From: an uncultured Clostridia bacterium | GTDB lineage: Bacteria > Bacillota > Clostridia > Oscillospirales > Acutalibacteraceae | Direction: 5' to 3' | Length of the DNA: 64,000 bases | Assembly: GCA_944380885.1 (NCBI GenBank) | Contig: CALWIZ010000001.1 | Span: 124,001-188,000 of the forward strand | Shown: in pieces, positions 39,767-49,680 of the stretch | Numbering within the stretch: position 1 is the first letter of the stretch | How the letters are laid out: the number at the start of each line of letters is the position of its first letter | Position numbers and translations under genes: made by a program | The notes under the pieces: model-generated | The model's database searches: none | What the model saw: the letters and a program-made list of their open reading frames with translations, nothing else | Told to the model about the DNA's origin: nothing

Positions 39767-41551
39767 TTAAACTTCCTTTTCTGTGACGGCTATGGCAAGC
39801 TCACGCAGCTGAGCGTCGTCAACCTCTGACGGGGCGCCTGACATAAGCTCCGAAGAATTTGAGACCTTCGGGAACGCTACTACATCGCGCAGATTGTCAC
39901 ATCCGCACATAAGCATTACAAGGCGGTCAAGACCTATTCCCATTCCTCCGTGCGGGGGAGCGCCGTACCTGAAAGCGTCGGTCAGGAAGCCGAACTTTCT
40001 GTGCGCTTCCTCGTCTGACAGCCCGAGAGCCTTGAACATATGCCCCTGAAGCTCGGGGTCGGTAATACGGATAGAGCCGCTCGAAAGCTCTATGCCGTTG
40101 AGCACAAGGTCATACGCGTCGGCATATACCTTTTCCGGCGCGCTGTCAAGATACTGTATGCACTCGTCAAGCGGTTTGGTGAACGGGTGGTGCATAGCGT
40201 CCCAGCTGCCGGTTTCCTCGTTGTACTCAAAGAAAGGAAATTCCGTTATCCAGAGGAAATTGTACTGCTCGGGGATAATGTCAAGCCGCTTTGCCATCGT
40301 GAGCCTCAGCGCGCCGAGTACCGACAGCACTGTTTTTTTGCGGTCGGCTACAATAAGCACGACGTCGCCCTTTTCGGCGCCTGTGCGTTCGTATATGGAT
40401 TTAAGCTCGTCTTCGGTCATAAACTTAGCAAATGAGCATGAGGGAGCGTCCTCCACCCAGCGGATAAAAGCAAGCCCCTTTGCGCCTATGCCTTTCGCTT
40501 CCTCGGTCAGCTTGTCGATTTCTTTTCTCGTATAAACTCCGGCGGCGTTTTTGGCGTTTATCGCCCTTACCGTGCCGCCGTTTTTAACCGTGTCGGCAAA
40601 TACTCCGAAGCCGCAGTCCTTTACAATATCCGAAAGGTCGGTTATTTTCATATCAAAGCGTGTGTCCGGCTTGTCTGAACCGTAGTTCTCCATAGCTTCT
40701 GTATATGTGAGTCTCGGCAGGGGAGTTGGGACATCCACGCCAAGCACATCTTTGAAAAGACGTTTTACAAACCCTTCAGCAACCGCGAAGACATCTTCCT
40801 TTTCAACAAATGACATCTCAAGGTCTATCTGGGTAAATTCCGGCTGACGGTCAGCGCGCAGATCCTCGTCGCGGTAGCAGCGTGCTATCTGCATATAGCG
40901 GTCGAAGCCAGAAAGCATAAGCAGCTGCTTGTAAAGCTGGGGAGACTGCGGCAGGGCGAAAAAGCTGCCCTTATGAACACGGGAGGGTACAAGATAGTCT
41001 CTCGCGCCCTCAGGGGTCGACTTTATAAGGGTCGGTGTCTCTATCTCGATAAAACCGTTCTCGTCAAAATAATCTCTTGTGACTTTGGCTATCTTATGGC
41101 GCATCATGATATTGCGCTGGAGCGGAGCTCTGCGCAGATCAAGATAACGGTATTTAAGGCGCAGCTCCTCTTTAGCTGCTGAATCGGAGAGTATCTCAAA
41201 CGGCGGGGTCTCAGAAGCCCCGAGTATTTTAAGCTCCGTTACCTCTATTTCGATTTCACCTGTCGGAATTTCGGTATTGACCGATGAGCGCATACGCACC
41301 TTTCCCTTTGCCATAACGACAAATTCGCTGCGTAACGCCGCCGCTTTTTCAAAAATATCACGGTCGGTGGTATCGTCAAAGGCAAGCTGTATAATACCTG
41401 TCCTGTCTCTTAAATCCACAAAGATAAGACCGCCCAAATCACGCTGTCTCTGAACCCAGCCGGCAACCACCGTTTCGCTGCCGACCTTTTCCTTTGTCAG
41501 CTCACCGCAGTAATCGGTGCGCTTCATTCCGTTCATTCTGTCCAGTTTCAA
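39767..41551 (-). CDS. aspS: Aspartate--tRNA ligase
   Basis: About 594 aa class IIb synthetase. An N-terminal OB-fold anticodon-binding domain (GWVQRQRDLGGLIFVDLRDR) is followed by motif 2 (RCYRDEDLRADRQPEFTQID), a GAD domain typical of bacterial AspRS (KNGGTVRAINAKNAAG region) and motif 3 (GMGIGLDRLVMLMCG). The open frame extends to 41593. TTG 41551, seven bases after AGAGGTG, is the best start, while ATG at 41536 or 41527 would also fit the family's N-terminus. The GAD domain does not tell whether it is discriminating. Follows hisS. Confidence 0.96.
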   Translation of the reverse strand: MKLDRMNGMKRTDYCGELTKEKVGSETVVAGWVQRQRDLGGLIFVDLRDRTGIIQLAFDDTTDRDIFEKAAALRSEFVVMAKGKVRMRSSVNTEIPTGEIEIEVTELKILGASETPPFEILSDSAAKEELRLKYRYLDLRRAPLQRNIMMRHKIAKVTRDYFDENGFIEIETPTLIKSTPEGARDYLVPSRVHKGSFFALPQSPQLYKQLLMLSGFDRYMQIARCYRDEDLRADRQPEFTQIDLEMSFVEKEDVFAVAEGFVKRLFKDVLGVDVPTPLPRLTYTEAMENYGSDKPDTRFDMKITDLSDIVKDCGFGVFADTVKNGGTVRAINAKNAAGVYTRKEIDKLTEEAKGIGAKGLAFIRWVEDAPSCSFAKFMTEDELKSIYERTGAEKGDVVLIVADRKKTVLSVLGALRLTMAKRLDIIPEQYNFLWITEFPFFEYNEETGSWDAMHHPFTKPLDECIQYLDSAPEKVYADAYDLVLNGIELSSGSIRITDPELQGHMFKALGLSDEEAHRKFGFLTDAFRYGAPPHGGMGIGLDRLVMLMCGCDNLRDVVAFPKVSNSSELMSGAPSEVDDAQLRELAIAVTEKEV

Positions 41552-41608
41552 AACAAAACACCTCTGTATATAAAACGGTCTGAGGGTATTCAAAGCCCCG
41601 TACCGCTT

Positions 41609-42919
41609 TTATTTGCCGAGAACCGCGTCCTCTAAATCGCCTAAAGCGTCGGAGCGGATAAGTGACATAAGAATATCCGGAATACCGTCAAGTCCGGCTT
41701 CGGTCTCCTCTCCGGTTTTCATATTCTTGATACGGATTTTTCCGGTCTCAAGCTCGCTGTCCCCTATAACCGCTGAAAAGGCGGCGTTTATCTTGTCAGC
41801 GTACTTCATCTGCGCCTTAAGACCCCTGCCGCATATATCTGTCTGCGCCTTAAAGCCGTCCGCCCTCAAGGCTGAGCAGATTTCGGTTGCTTTAAGCTGT
41901 GCGGCGTCTCCCATTGCGGCTATGTAAAGGTCACAGTCGCGCGAAGAGGGAAGAACAGTACCCTGAGAGTCAAGCAGCAGCATAATGCGCTCTATTCCCA
42001 TGGCAAAGCCGAGAGACGGTACCGAAGGACCGCCCATCTGGGAAATAAGCCCGTCATACCTGCCGCCGCCGCATACGGTTGACTGCGCGCCGATATCTCC
42101 GGAAATAAACTCAAAAACCGTGCGGGTGTAATAGTCAAGCCCTCTTACTATATGAGGATTGACCGTAAATTCTATACCCGCCGCGGTAAGGTGGCGCTGT
42201 ACCGCCTCAAAATGTCCGCGGCAGTCATCGCAGAGATAGTCGGTCACGACCGGAGCTTTTGCGGCTATTGCGCTGCATACGGGCGACTTGCAGTCAAGTA
42301 TTCTCATCGGGTTGCGCTCAAGCCTGTCCTTACAGGTGTCGCAAAGGTCGTCAATATTGTTTTTAAAATACTCTTTAAGCGCCGCCACATAGTCCTTGCG
42401 GCATTCGGGACAGCCTATCGAGTTTATTTCAAGCGAAATTTTTTCAATTCCGATATTGGAAAGCACCTGACGGGCGAGAGCTATTACTTCGGCGTCGGCC
42501 GCCGGAGCGGCAGCGCCTATGCACTCAACACCGAACTGGTGGAACTCGCGAAGCCTGCCCGCCTGCGGCTTTTCATAGCGGTAACAGCCGCCGATATATG
42601 CGGCCTTGACCGGCAGAGCGCCGTTTACAAGACCTTTTTCTATGGCGCAGCGGATTACACCGGCGGTAAATTCGGGGCGAAGCGTTATAGACCTGCCGCC
42701 TTTATCGTCAAAGGTATACATTTCCTTTTGCACCACATCGGTGGTATCTCCGACGCTGCGCAGAAAAACCTCGGTATGCTCGAAAACCGGCACCCTTATT
42801 TCTTTAAACCCATATAGACGGGCGGTTTCAAGCATTTTTCCCTCAACAAACTGCCATTTATAACTTTCGGCAGGCAGAATATCGCCGGTGCCTTTTACTG
42901 CACGGTTGATTTCAGACAT
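41609..42919 (-). CDS. hisS: Histidine--tRNA ligase
   Basis: 436 aa class IIa synthetase. Motif 2 and the histidine-binding HisA motifs are visible: YRYEKPQAGRLREFHQFGVE (about residues 108-127), VRGLDYYTRTVFEF (about 258-271) and GGGRYDGLISQMGG, with motif 3 SLGFAMGIERIMLL. The C-terminal domain binds the anticodon. ATG 42919 behind GGAG; an earlier in-frame start is less likely. Head of the hisS-aspS-39735 operon. No T-box leader was found upstream. Confidence 0.97.
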   Translation of the reverse strand: MSEINRAVKGTGDILPAESYKWQFVEGKMLETARLYGFKEIRVPVFEHTEVFLRSVGDTTDVVQKEMYTFDDKGGRSITLRPEFTAGVIRCAIEKGLVNGALPVKAAYIGGCYRYEKPQAGRLREFHQFGVECIGAAAPAADAEVIALARQVLSNIGIEKISLEINSIGCPECRKDYVAALKEYFKNNIDDLCDTCKDRLERNPMRILDCKSPVCSAIAAKAPVVTDYLCDDCRGHFEAVQRHLTAAGIEFTVNPHIVRGLDYYTRTVFEFISGDIGAQSTVCGGGRYDGLISQMGGPSVPSLGFAMGIERIMLLLDSQGTVLPSSRDCDLYIAAMGDAAQLKATEICSALRADGFKAQTDICGRGLKAQMKYADKINAAFSAVIGDSELETGKIRIKNMKTGEETEAGLDGIPDILMSLIRSDALGDLEDAVLGK

Positions 42920-42997
42920 AATAATCTCCATTCCGCCGCTTCAGGTAAGGCAAAAAGCAAGGCATAATCTTCACAGCGGCAGTGAGGATTATACCGG

Positions 42998-43027
42998 AAA
43001 AAATCCCGGCCGCCGCTAAACGGCGGC
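42998..43027 (-). terminator. Terminator after mgsA
   Basis: GCCGCCG (43009-43015)/CGGCGGC (43021-43027), minus-strand T-run (complement of 42998-43003). Confidence 0.8.
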
Positions 43028-43066
43028 AGCCGTCAAATATTAAAGTATCCGGCGCGTGGTACCGGT

Positions 43067-43471
43067 TTAATTGCTGCTTTTGACAATTTCGCGCCAGTCA
43101 AGATCGCCGCGCTCAAGTCCGTGGATAAGCATTTCCGCGGTAGCTATATTAGTGGCGACCGGTATGTTATGAACATCGCACAGACGCAGCAGCGCGCGCT
43201 CGTCCGGCTCGCTGGGCTTAGGATTGAGCGGGTCACGGAAAAAAAGCAGAAGGTCAATTTCATCACAGCCTATTCTGGAGGCTATCTGCTGGGCACCGCC
43301 CTGTGAACCGCCTAAAAATTTTACTATTTCAAGACCGGTCGCTTCGGAAACGGTTTTTCCCGTTGCTCCGGTAGCGACAAGGTTATATCTGCTTAATATG
43401 CCGCAGTATGCAATGCAAAACTGCACCATAAGTTCCTTTTTTGCGTCATGCGCTATCAATGCGATCGTCAT
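43067..43471 (-). CDS. mgsA: Methylglyoxal synthase
   Basis: 134 aa enzyme that converts dihydroxyacetone phosphate to methylglyoxal, a bypass of lower glycolysis. Typical residues: [17 protein letters not shown], the phosphate-binding [15 protein letters not shown] (about residues 34-48), [11 protein letters not shown] and [17 protein letters not shown] with the catalytic Asp. ATG 43471 behind AAGGAG. It follows the MinD-like gene by 19 bases, consistent with the min-mgsA neighbourhood of Clostridia. Confidence 0.95.
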   Translation of the reverse strand: MTIALIAHDAKKELMVQFCIAYCGILSRYNLVATGATGKTVSEATGLEIVKFLGGSQGGAQQIASRIGCDEIDLLLFFRDPLNPKPSEPDERALLRLCDVHNIPVATNIATAEMLIHGLERGDLDWREIVKSSN

Positions 43472-43490
43472 TTGATACACTCCTTATTTA

Positions 43491-44222
43491 TTATATTTTT
43501 TGGGGGTCAGGAAGCAATATATGCTCACCCTCAAGCCTTGAGGCTATTCTGAGAAACGCCGACATGGGTCTGCCGCCGGATTTCAGCCGGTGTTTTACTG
43601 AAAGAAACATCAGCTCGTCGCTTGCGGGAACAATTCCGGCAAGCCGGAGACCTGCACTGTCCATAATATCGTCTATGTTGCGGAAAACCTTTTTCTTTAT
43701 AAGCCTGCTTCTGAAATTGTTTATAATCAGTTTTGACGTACAGGAAATATCCGAAAGCATACCGCTTACTGCCGCCGCGTCCCTTACCGAAACGGGATCA
43801 GGCACCGCGACAGTGAGAAAGAGTGTACTTTCAGGCAGACACTTGTAAAGAGAAAAATCTATGCCGGCAGGGAAATCAAATATTACGGTATCGTACATTT
43901 CCGCCGCTTTTTTCGCAAATGCGGTAAAACGGTACGCGTCTATCATTCCCGGCGATGAAGGGGCGGGAATAAGATAAAGCCCGTCCGTACCGTCTACACT
44001 GTAAACGGCATCGCTTATTTCCTTGCCCATAAGTATGTCAGACAGATCGAAAACAGCCGATTTGTCTACGCCGAGCATGAGATCAAGACAGCGCAGTCCC
44101 TCGTCCATATCGACAAGCAGTGTCTTTTTATTCAGCTTAACAAAAGCGAACGCCAGCCCTGCCGCAACAGTAGATTTGCCGACTCCGCCCTTACCCGATG
44201 TAACGGCGTAAACATGACCCAT
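43491..44222 (-). CDS. MinD-like ATPase
   Basis: 243 aa deviant-Walker-A ATPase: SGKGGVGKSTVAAGLAFAF (residues 9-27), LLVDMDEGLRCLDLMLG, and IFDFPAGIDFSL (Walker B). The closest match is MinD, the septum-site protein, and the operon position after mreBCD-mrdA and before mgsA is that of min genes. However minC and minE are absent. The C-terminus (RIASRLEGEHILLPDPQKI) lacks the basic amphipathic helix with which MinD binds membrane. It may be an orphan MinD/FlhG-like protein with a different partner. It has its own promoter. Confidence 0.85.
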   Translation of the reverse strand: MGHVYAVTSGKGGVGKSTVAAGLAFAFVKLNKKTLLVDMDEGLRCLDLMLGVDKSAVFDLSDILMGKEISDAVYSVDGTDGLYLIPAPSSPGMIDAYRFTAFAKKAAEMYDTVIFDFPAGIDFSLYKCLPESTLFLTVAVPDPVSVRDAAAVSGMLSDISCTSKLIINNFRSRLIKKKVFRNIDDIMDSAGLRLAGIVPASDELMFLSVKHRLKSGGRPMSAFLRIASRLEGEHILLPDPQKI

Positions 44223-44256
44223 ATATAAGGTTGCCCCTTTATGCTTCTGTGCTATT

Positions 44257-44285
44257 ATTGTAACACAGTGTTATATTTTTGTCAA
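44257..44285 (-). promoter_or_regulatory. Promoter of minD-like and mgsA
   Basis: Minus-strand TTGACA (44285-44280), 17-base spacer, TACAAT (44262-44257), placed nine bases after the mrdA stop. Confidence 0.82.
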
Positions 44286-44293
44286 TTTTTATA

Positions 44294-46264
44294 TCAATCA
44301 AGAACCGTAAAAGGTACGGTATCCTCCGTATTATTGTAATCCGCAAAGAAATAAGCGTCAAGTATTTCCCTTACGACAGTACCGGCGGAAAATCCTGAGT
44401 TGCCGTTTTCAAGCACTACCGATATTGCAATTTCCGGATTATCAAACGGCGCAAACGCGATGAACACGCTGTGATCAGCCTTTCCGTCCACCTGAGATGT
44501 GCCGGTTTTTCCTCCTACCTTTATCGGATAATCCCCAAGGGCAAGCCGTCCTGTACCGTCTTCCGTAACCGAAAGCATACCTTCCTTGACGGCGCTTAAA
44601 TTTGAGTCTGAAATTTTGATTTCGTTTAAAATTTCAGGCTCCGAGCGTTTATAAACGGTAGATATATCGTAGGACACTATCTTATCAATAAGACTTGCGC
44701 GGTAGTGGGTGCCGCCGTTGGCAAGCGTGGCGGTATAGTTGGCGAGCTGAAGCGGGGTAAATGCGTTTAACTGACCTATCGCTATCTGAAGAGTGTCGCC
44801 GGTGCCGTCTTCAACATCAAGAATAATGCCCTTGCTGTCGTCAACCTCTACGCCGGTGGCAACCCCCAACCCGAACTGTCTGTAATAATCGGTAAGTGTT
44901 GTGGCGGTCACGCGTCTGCCGAGCTCATAAAAGAAATAGTTACAGCTTTTCGCCAGAGCGGTTTTAAGTACTATGTTGCCGTGATAACCCATACAGCTCG
45001 GCTGATAATCGCTGAAAAGAGTGTATGTGTGTTCGCATCTGATGATTTCGCCCTGTTTGTAAAGCCCGTTTTCGAGAGCGGCTATCGCTACAATAGGCTT
45101 TATTGTTGAGCCTATCGGATAAACGCCCTGAAAAGCGCGGTCGGTAAGCGGCTTTGTCGGGTCGTTTAACAGTTTGTCGTAGTTCTCGCTCATAGTAGCG
45201 GAATCATATGTCGGATAGTTCGCGGCGCATATTACCTTGCCGGATTCGATATGAACCGCCACCGCCGCTCCGGCAACCGCTGTTCCGCCCTCGGACTGAA
45301 GTTTCTTTACCGTCGCGGCAAGTGAGTCCTGCGCGCTCCGCTGGATTTGCTTGTCAAGCGTCAGCATTATCGTTTTTCCGGCTACCGGCTCTTTCGTGAC
45401 CTCGCTTGAGATTATGTTTCCGTTAGCGTCTAACCGGTAGGTTATTTCGCCGTCGGTGCCGCGCAGGTATTCCTCTCCCCACGCTTCGATACCGCTTTTT
45501 CCTACCTTGTCATCGTAGGAATAGCCTTTTTTCTTGTATTCGTCCCAGTCCTCGGCGTATATCGGGCCGACCGACCCGATAAGGTTCACGGCAAGCGAGG
45601 TGTCGGTATACTCCCTGAACGGGACAACATCGACCGAAACTCCCGAAAGCAGAAAGCCTGATTCGGAAATTTTCCGCATAAGCTCGGTCGGAATATCCTC
45701 CGCAAAGGTGTAGGGGTAGGATATCGAAAAATCGGCTATCGCCATACTGTAACGCACGCCCATTATGCGGCGCTTTTCATCGTCGGTGTATTTTTCGAGA
45801 CCGTATTCCTCGACCATAGCGTCAAAGCAGTTCTGCGCGGTAGCATAATGCGCCAGTTCAAGCTCTTTTATCAGCTTGTCGGTGGATTCCCCTTCCTTGA
45901 AGCCGTATGGAGCGGAAAGCGACATGGGAAGCTCGTCCTTCCACTCGACGCCGTTCTGCTCAAACAGCTTTATCAGTGTGAGTATCACATCGTTAAGGTC
46001 GTCTTTGACATACGCCTTATTGAAAACAACATTATATCCGTCGCGGTTAATAGCTATTTTTCTGCCGTAGCAGTCAAGTATCTCGCCTCGCGGCGCTTTA
46101 AGCACTGCTGTTCTGACCGAGGTGGCGCCGTCGGTTTTATTTGTGTATTTTTCGGCGTTTACTATCTGTATTGAATACATACGTGCGGCGTAAAATATAA
46201 TCGCCGCTATGAGTATGACTGACAGAACAGTAAGCTGAACCTGACTTTTTTTGCGGAAAGGCAA
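44294..46264 (-). CDS. mrdA: Penicillin-binding protein 2 (class B transpeptidase)
   Basis: 656 aa. One N-terminal membrane helix (about residues 8-28), a PBP dimerisation domain (about 50-290) and a transpeptidase domain (about 330-640). Active-site motifs are complete: GSTIK (SxxK, about residue 385), KSCNYFFYE (SxN) and GGKTGTSQ (KTG). It crosslinks side-wall peptidoglycan with a SEDS partner, presumably the RodA-like protein at 37765. TTG 46264 behind AAAGGAG. Last gene of mreB-mreC-mreD-mrdA. Confidence 0.94.
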   Translation of the reverse strand: MPFRKKSQVQLTVLSVILIAAIIFYAARMYSIQIVNAEKYTNKTDGATSVRTAVLKAPRGEILDCYGRKIAINRDGYNVVFNKAYVKDDLNDVILTLIKLFEQNGVEWKDELPMSLSAPYGFKEGESTDKLIKELELAHYATAQNCFDAMVEEYGLEKYTDDEKRRIMGVRYSMAIADFSISYPYTFAEDIPTELMRKISESGFLLSGVSVDVVPFREYTDTSLAVNLIGSVGPIYAEDWDEYKKKGYSYDDKVGKSGIEAWGEEYLRGTDGEITYRLDANGNIISSEVTKEPVAGKTIMLTLDKQIQRSAQDSLAATVKKLQSEGGTAVAGAAVAVHIESGKVICAANYPTYDSATMSENYDKLLNDPTKPLTDRAFQGVYPIGSTIKPIVAIAALENGLYKQGEIIRCEHTYTLFSDYQPSCMGYHGNIVLKTALAKSCNYFFYELGRRVTATTLTDYYRQFGLGVATGVEVDDSKGIILDVEDGTGDTLQIAIGQLNAFTPLQLANYTATLANGGTHYRASLIDKIVSYDISTVYKRSEPEILNEIKISDSNLSAVKEGMLSVTEDGTGRLALGDYPIKVGGKTGTSQVDGKADHSVFIAFAPFDNPEIAISVVLENGNSGFSAGTVVREILDAYFFADYNNTEDTVPFTVLD

Positions 46265-46281
46265 TTAAATACGCTCCTTTC

Positions 46282-46794
46282 TCAGGCGTTTGTGCGCCTG
46301 TAAAAGTATCTGAAAATAAAATAATAAGGAAATATAAAAATATTTGTATAAATTATGCTCGGAAACGCATAGCTCAAAAGATAAGTGATGTTATCTTCTA
46401 TATCGGTTATAAAGGCGTAGAAAAACAGCCAGCGCAGCAGGAAATAAAAAAGGCTTGTAAGCACCGAAAGCAGAAGTGCCGAGCGTATGTTGCGGTTAAA
46501 GAGGTTGTTTGATATAGCCGCCGTAAAAGCCGCGAAAAGCATCATCGCGACAGAATTGAAGCACAGCGTTCCCGCGGCGGCTGAGTCTGTAAGTATTCCG
46601 GTAATAAGTCCCGCCGCCGCCGCCGGAACAGGCTGGCTGAACATCGAAAAGGCGGTGAGAAGCGGAAGCATTAACATAGGCGACGCGTTTTTTATGCTGA
46701 TATCGATCGCGTCGGTATAATGTATAATAAATGTAACGAAAAAAATCAGAATGGTCGCGAGGACGATCCACGGGTGACGTTTCTTTATCTGCAT
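46282..46794 (-). CDS. mreD: Rod shape-determining protein MreD
   Basis: 170 aa with five to six hydrophobic helices and few conserved residues, as usual for MreD; SQPVPAAAAGLITGILTD (about residues 53-70) matches the family's best conserved patch. ATG 46794 behind AAGGGTGGTG. Position between mreC and mrdA supports the call. Confidence 0.88.
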   Translation of the reverse strand: MQIKKRHPWIVLATILIFFVTFIIHYTDAIDISIKNASPMLMLPLLTAFSMFSQPVPAAAAGLITGILTDSAAAGTLCFNSVAMMLFAAFTAAISNNLFNRNIRSALLLSVLTSLFYFLLRWLFFYAFITDIEDNITYLLSYAFPSIIYTNIFIFPYYFIFRYFYRRTNA

Positions 46795-46804
46795 AGCACC
46801 ACCC

Positions 46805-47665
46805 TTATTCTTTGCTGTCTGGCATAAGTCCGCCCTGACCCTCGAAATCGGTTATTACCATTACGCCCTTTATTTCACTGAAATCCACAAAAGGCTCTAT
46901 ATTTGCGTATATCGAGGTATTGTATTTGTCGCTGCCTATTGATTTTATGGTGCCTATAAGAAGTCCTGCCGGAAAAATTCCCTCTCCCGATGTCACTACA
47001 TAATCGCCTACCGCTATATTGCAGGAGCGGGAAAGATTGTAAAATTTTGTAAGACCTTCGCCCGCAAGCTCCGCGGTGCCCGACAGTATTCCGGAATCAT
47101 TTGTCCGGTTGTCGAGCGCTCCGGCGGTAAGCTCGGCGCTCAGCACCGTTACCACCTTTGAGGTGGTAAGTCCCGTCTGCGAGACAAATCCCACAAGTCC
47201 TGATTCGGTTATGACCGGATCGTTTGCCTCTATGCCGTTTACTCTGCCCTTATTTATCACAAATCCCATATAAGGGTCTTCTTTGTCACGTGAAATCAGT
47301 GTAGCCGCGGCAAACTGAAAACTCGGGTTATTGTCCTTTATTTCAAGATAGTTTTTATAAAACTCGTTTTCACTTTTTGCCTGCTCGTAATCGGCAAGCT
47401 GCTCCCTTAATTCCGCAATTTCGCTTTCAAGCTCCGCGTTTTCAAGCGAGAGCTTTTCCCCTTCGGTATAAATCGAAACAAATTCCGATATGCCTCCGGA
47501 TATTTTGGCGGCAAGCGAGCGGAAGGGAGCGGTCACGGTGCCTATTATATCCGCCTGGGGCGACATTCTGCCCCCTATTACGGCAAAAGCCACCGAAACG
47601 GCGATAAGCGCCGCCGCTACGGCGAGTATAATTTTAAACTGACGGCTGCGGAAGAAAAATCGCAT
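46805..47665 (-). CDS. mreC: Rod shape-determining protein MreC
   Basis: 286 aa. N-terminal membrane anchor (about residues 10-30), coiled coil (about 65-110, LENAELESEIAELREQLADY) and an extracellular beta-domain with the typical DPYMGFVINKGRVNGIEAND and VVTSGEGIFPAGLLIGTIKS segments. It scaffolds the elongasome outside the membrane. ATG 47665 behind GGAGG. Confidence 0.93.
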   Translation of the reverse strand: MRFFFRSRQFKIILAVAAALIAVSVAFAVIGGRMSPQADIIGTVTAPFRSLAAKISGGISEFVSIYTEGEKLSLENAELESEIAELREQLADYEQAKSENEFYKNYLEIKDNNPSFQFAAATLISRDKEDPYMGFVINKGRVNGIEANDPVITESGLVGFVSQTGLTTSKVVTVLSAELTAGALDNRTNDSGILSGTAELAGEGLTKFYNLSRSCNIAVGDYVVTSGEGIFPAGLLIGTIKSIGSDKYNTSIYANIEPFVDFSEIKGVMVITDFEGQGGLMPDSKE

Positions 47666-47695
47666 TTTTTTGCCTCCGGAATAAAAAATATAAAG

Positions 47696-48715
47696 TTATC
47701 TGAAACGTTTTCCGCGCCGGAAAACATAATTGTCAAAGCCGCTGTTAGCCTCAAGCCGCTTTGCGGTGCCCAGTACCACACAGTCAAGCGGATTTGCCGC
47801 TACTGACACCGGCATTCCGGTCTCCTCGGCTATAAGTTCGGCAAATCCCCTTAAAAGAGCGCCTCCGCCGGTAAGGGTTATGCCGCGGTCAATAATATCA
47901 GCCGCAAGCTCAGGCGGCGTCTTTTCAAGCGTGAGCCTTATAGTGTCTATTATCTGGGAAATCGGGTCGGTCATGGCGTTTCGCACCTCTTCGGAGGTGA
48001 TTATCACATTTTTCGGAAGCCCGTCCACCTGATTGCGCCCTTTTATTTCAATGGAGGTTTCGTTTTCGTACGGCTTTGCCGAGCCTATTTCTATTTTTAT
48101 CTGCTCCGCAGTGCGTTCACCGATAAGCAGATTATGCTTTTTGCGGACGTAGTTTATAATCGCTTCGTCAAGGTCGTCGCCCGCCACACGGATAGACTGC
48201 GCGGTGACGATGTCTCCGAGTGAAATGACAGCGACCTCGCTGGTGCCGCCGCCTATATCAACCACCATGCTGCCTGCGGCGTCCCACACCGGAAGACCCG
48301 CACCGACCGCCGCCGCCATAGGCTCCTCGACAAGGTCAACATCGGTGGCGCCCGCCTGCTTAGCCGCGTCAAACACCGCGCGGCTTTCAACCTCGGTAAC
48401 GCCCGCCGGTATGCAGACGACCATTCTTACACGCGAGAAAACAGAGCCTTTAAGTGCTTGTCTCACAAATCTTTTAAGCATTGCCGCGGTAACGTCGAAG
48501 TCCGCGATAACTCCGTCCTTCAGCGGACGGACAGCGATTATCGAGCCGGGAGTCCTTCCTATCATTTCCTTGGCTTCGGTACCGACCGCCCGCACGGCGT
48601 CGCTCCTTATATCATAAGCCACTACCGACGGCTCACGCATTATTATTCCCTTGCCCTTTACGCAGACAAGGGTATTCGCGGTGCCTAAGTCAACACCGAT
48701 ATCTCTCGTAAACAT
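47696..48715 (-). CDS. mreB: Rod shape-determining protein MreB
   Basis: 339 aa actin homologue. [11 protein letters not shown] (phosphate 1), [14 protein letters not shown] (phosphate 2) and [13 protein letters not shown] (adenosine motif) are present. It organises side-wall synthesis. ATG 48715 behind GGGAG. First of four adjacent shape genes; the lipid kinase gene upstream is 24 bases away and probably cotranscribed. Confidence 0.96.
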   Translation of the reverse strand: MFTRDIGVDLGTANTLVCVKGKGIIMREPSVVAYDIRSDAVRAVGTEAKEMIGRTPGSIIAVRPLKDGVIADFDVTAAMLKRFVRQALKGSVFSRVRMVVCIPAGVTEVESRAVFDAAKQAGATDVDLVEEPMAAAVGAGLPVWDAAGSMVVDIGGGTSEVAVISLGDIVTAQSIRVAGDDLDEAIINYVRKKHNLLIGERTAEQIKIEIGSAKPYENETSIEIKGRNQVDGLPKNVIITSEEVRNAMTDPISQIIDTIRLTLEKTPPELAADIIDRGITLTGGGALLRGFAELIAEETGMPVSVAANPLDCVVLGTAKRLEANSGFDNYVFRRGKRFR

Positions 48716-48739
48716 ATGAAAACTCCCTTTTAATCAGAT

Positions 48740-49660
48740 TTATTCAGTAATTTGAAGCTGCCCGCCGTTGTCCGGCACCACAAGCTCTATCGCGTTGTGA
48801 AGATTGGTGATAACGGTTTTTTCGTCGCCCCTCGCGTACTCGCCGTCAAGCGTCCATGAAAGTCCGTCGCCGCCCGTGACCGTAACGCTCTCCGCAGTGA
48901 AAAATTCAATTCCCTCACGGTTAAAGTCCCGCTTGAGTATGCCGTCTATTATCGGCTGGAGCTTTAAAATATTGTCGGGATTGCGTATGAGAAGTATCTC
49001 AAACTTGCCGTCATTGAGCTTTACGGCTGATTCGTCAAACTTGACTATTCCGCCTACCGACATTGAGTTTGAAACCGCTCCGAAAAGGAAATCTCCCTCG
49101 ATTTCACGCCCGTCAGCCGAGAATTTAAGATGCACCGGCTTTATATTTCCGAGGCTTTTAATCCCCTCAAAAAAGTAAGCCGCCTGCCCGAGTACGTTTT
49201 TAACATCCTGCGGAGCGGAATACGAAGCGTCTGTAAAAGCACCGAAAGAGGCGGTATATGAAAAGTATTTGTCAGAAAATTTCCCTATATCCAGTTTTAT
49301 TTTTCTGCCCGACGCAATATCCTCGGCGGCTTTTTTTATGTTTCTTGATATTTTAAGTCCCGATGACCACTCGTTCAGCGTGCCTGACGGTATATATCCG
49401 AGAGTATATTGGTTGCCTGAGCGCATAAGACCGGTTATTACCTCGTTAAGAGTGCCGTCTCCGCCGCAGACAACGATTTCGTCATATTCGCAGGGACCGA
49501 GTGATGTGACACGGCTTGTAGCGTCTCCGCGGGCTTTGGTGGGATATACCGTAACAAGGTATCCCGCACGCGAAAAAATTTCCACAACTCCCAAAAGCTC
49601 GTTTCTCATACGCGCCCTGCCGGAGCAGGGGTTGACTATAAGAAGTATTCTTTTGTCCAT
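48740..49660 (-). CDS. YegS/BmrU-family lipid kinase (diacylglycerol kinase catalytic domain)
   Basis: 306 aa. N-terminal ATP-binding fold with LLIVNPCSGRARMRNEL (about residues 5-21) and VVCGGDGTLNEVITGLM (about 63-79, GGDGT motif). The C-terminal beta-sandwich carries FEILLIRNPDN and LDGEYARGD. The family phosphorylates diacylglycerol or related lipids at the inner membrane face. ATG 49660. Sits between tsaD and mreB in a long minus-strand run. Confidence 0.91.
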   Translation of the reverse strand: MDKRILLIVNPCSGRARMRNELLGVVEIFSRAGYLVTVYPTKARGDATSRVTSLGPCEYDEIVVCGGDGTLNEVITGLMRSGNQYTLGYIPSGTLNEWSSGLKISRNIKKAAEDIASGRKIKLDIGKFSDKYFSYTASFGAFTDASYSAPQDVKNVLGQAAYFFEGIKSLGNIKPVHLKFSADGREIEGDFLFGAVSNSMSVGGIVKFDESAVKLNDGKFEILLIRNPDNILKLQPIIDGILKRDFNREGIEFFTAESVTVTGGDGLSWTLDGEYARGDEKTVITNLHNAIELVVPDNGGQLQITE

Positions 49661-49680
49661 AAATACCCCGTCCTTTCAGG

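Noticed and set aside
42932..43066. T-box leader for hisS/aspS
   Set aside because: The gap is short, holds the mgsA terminator, and shows no T-box sequence or specifier stem.
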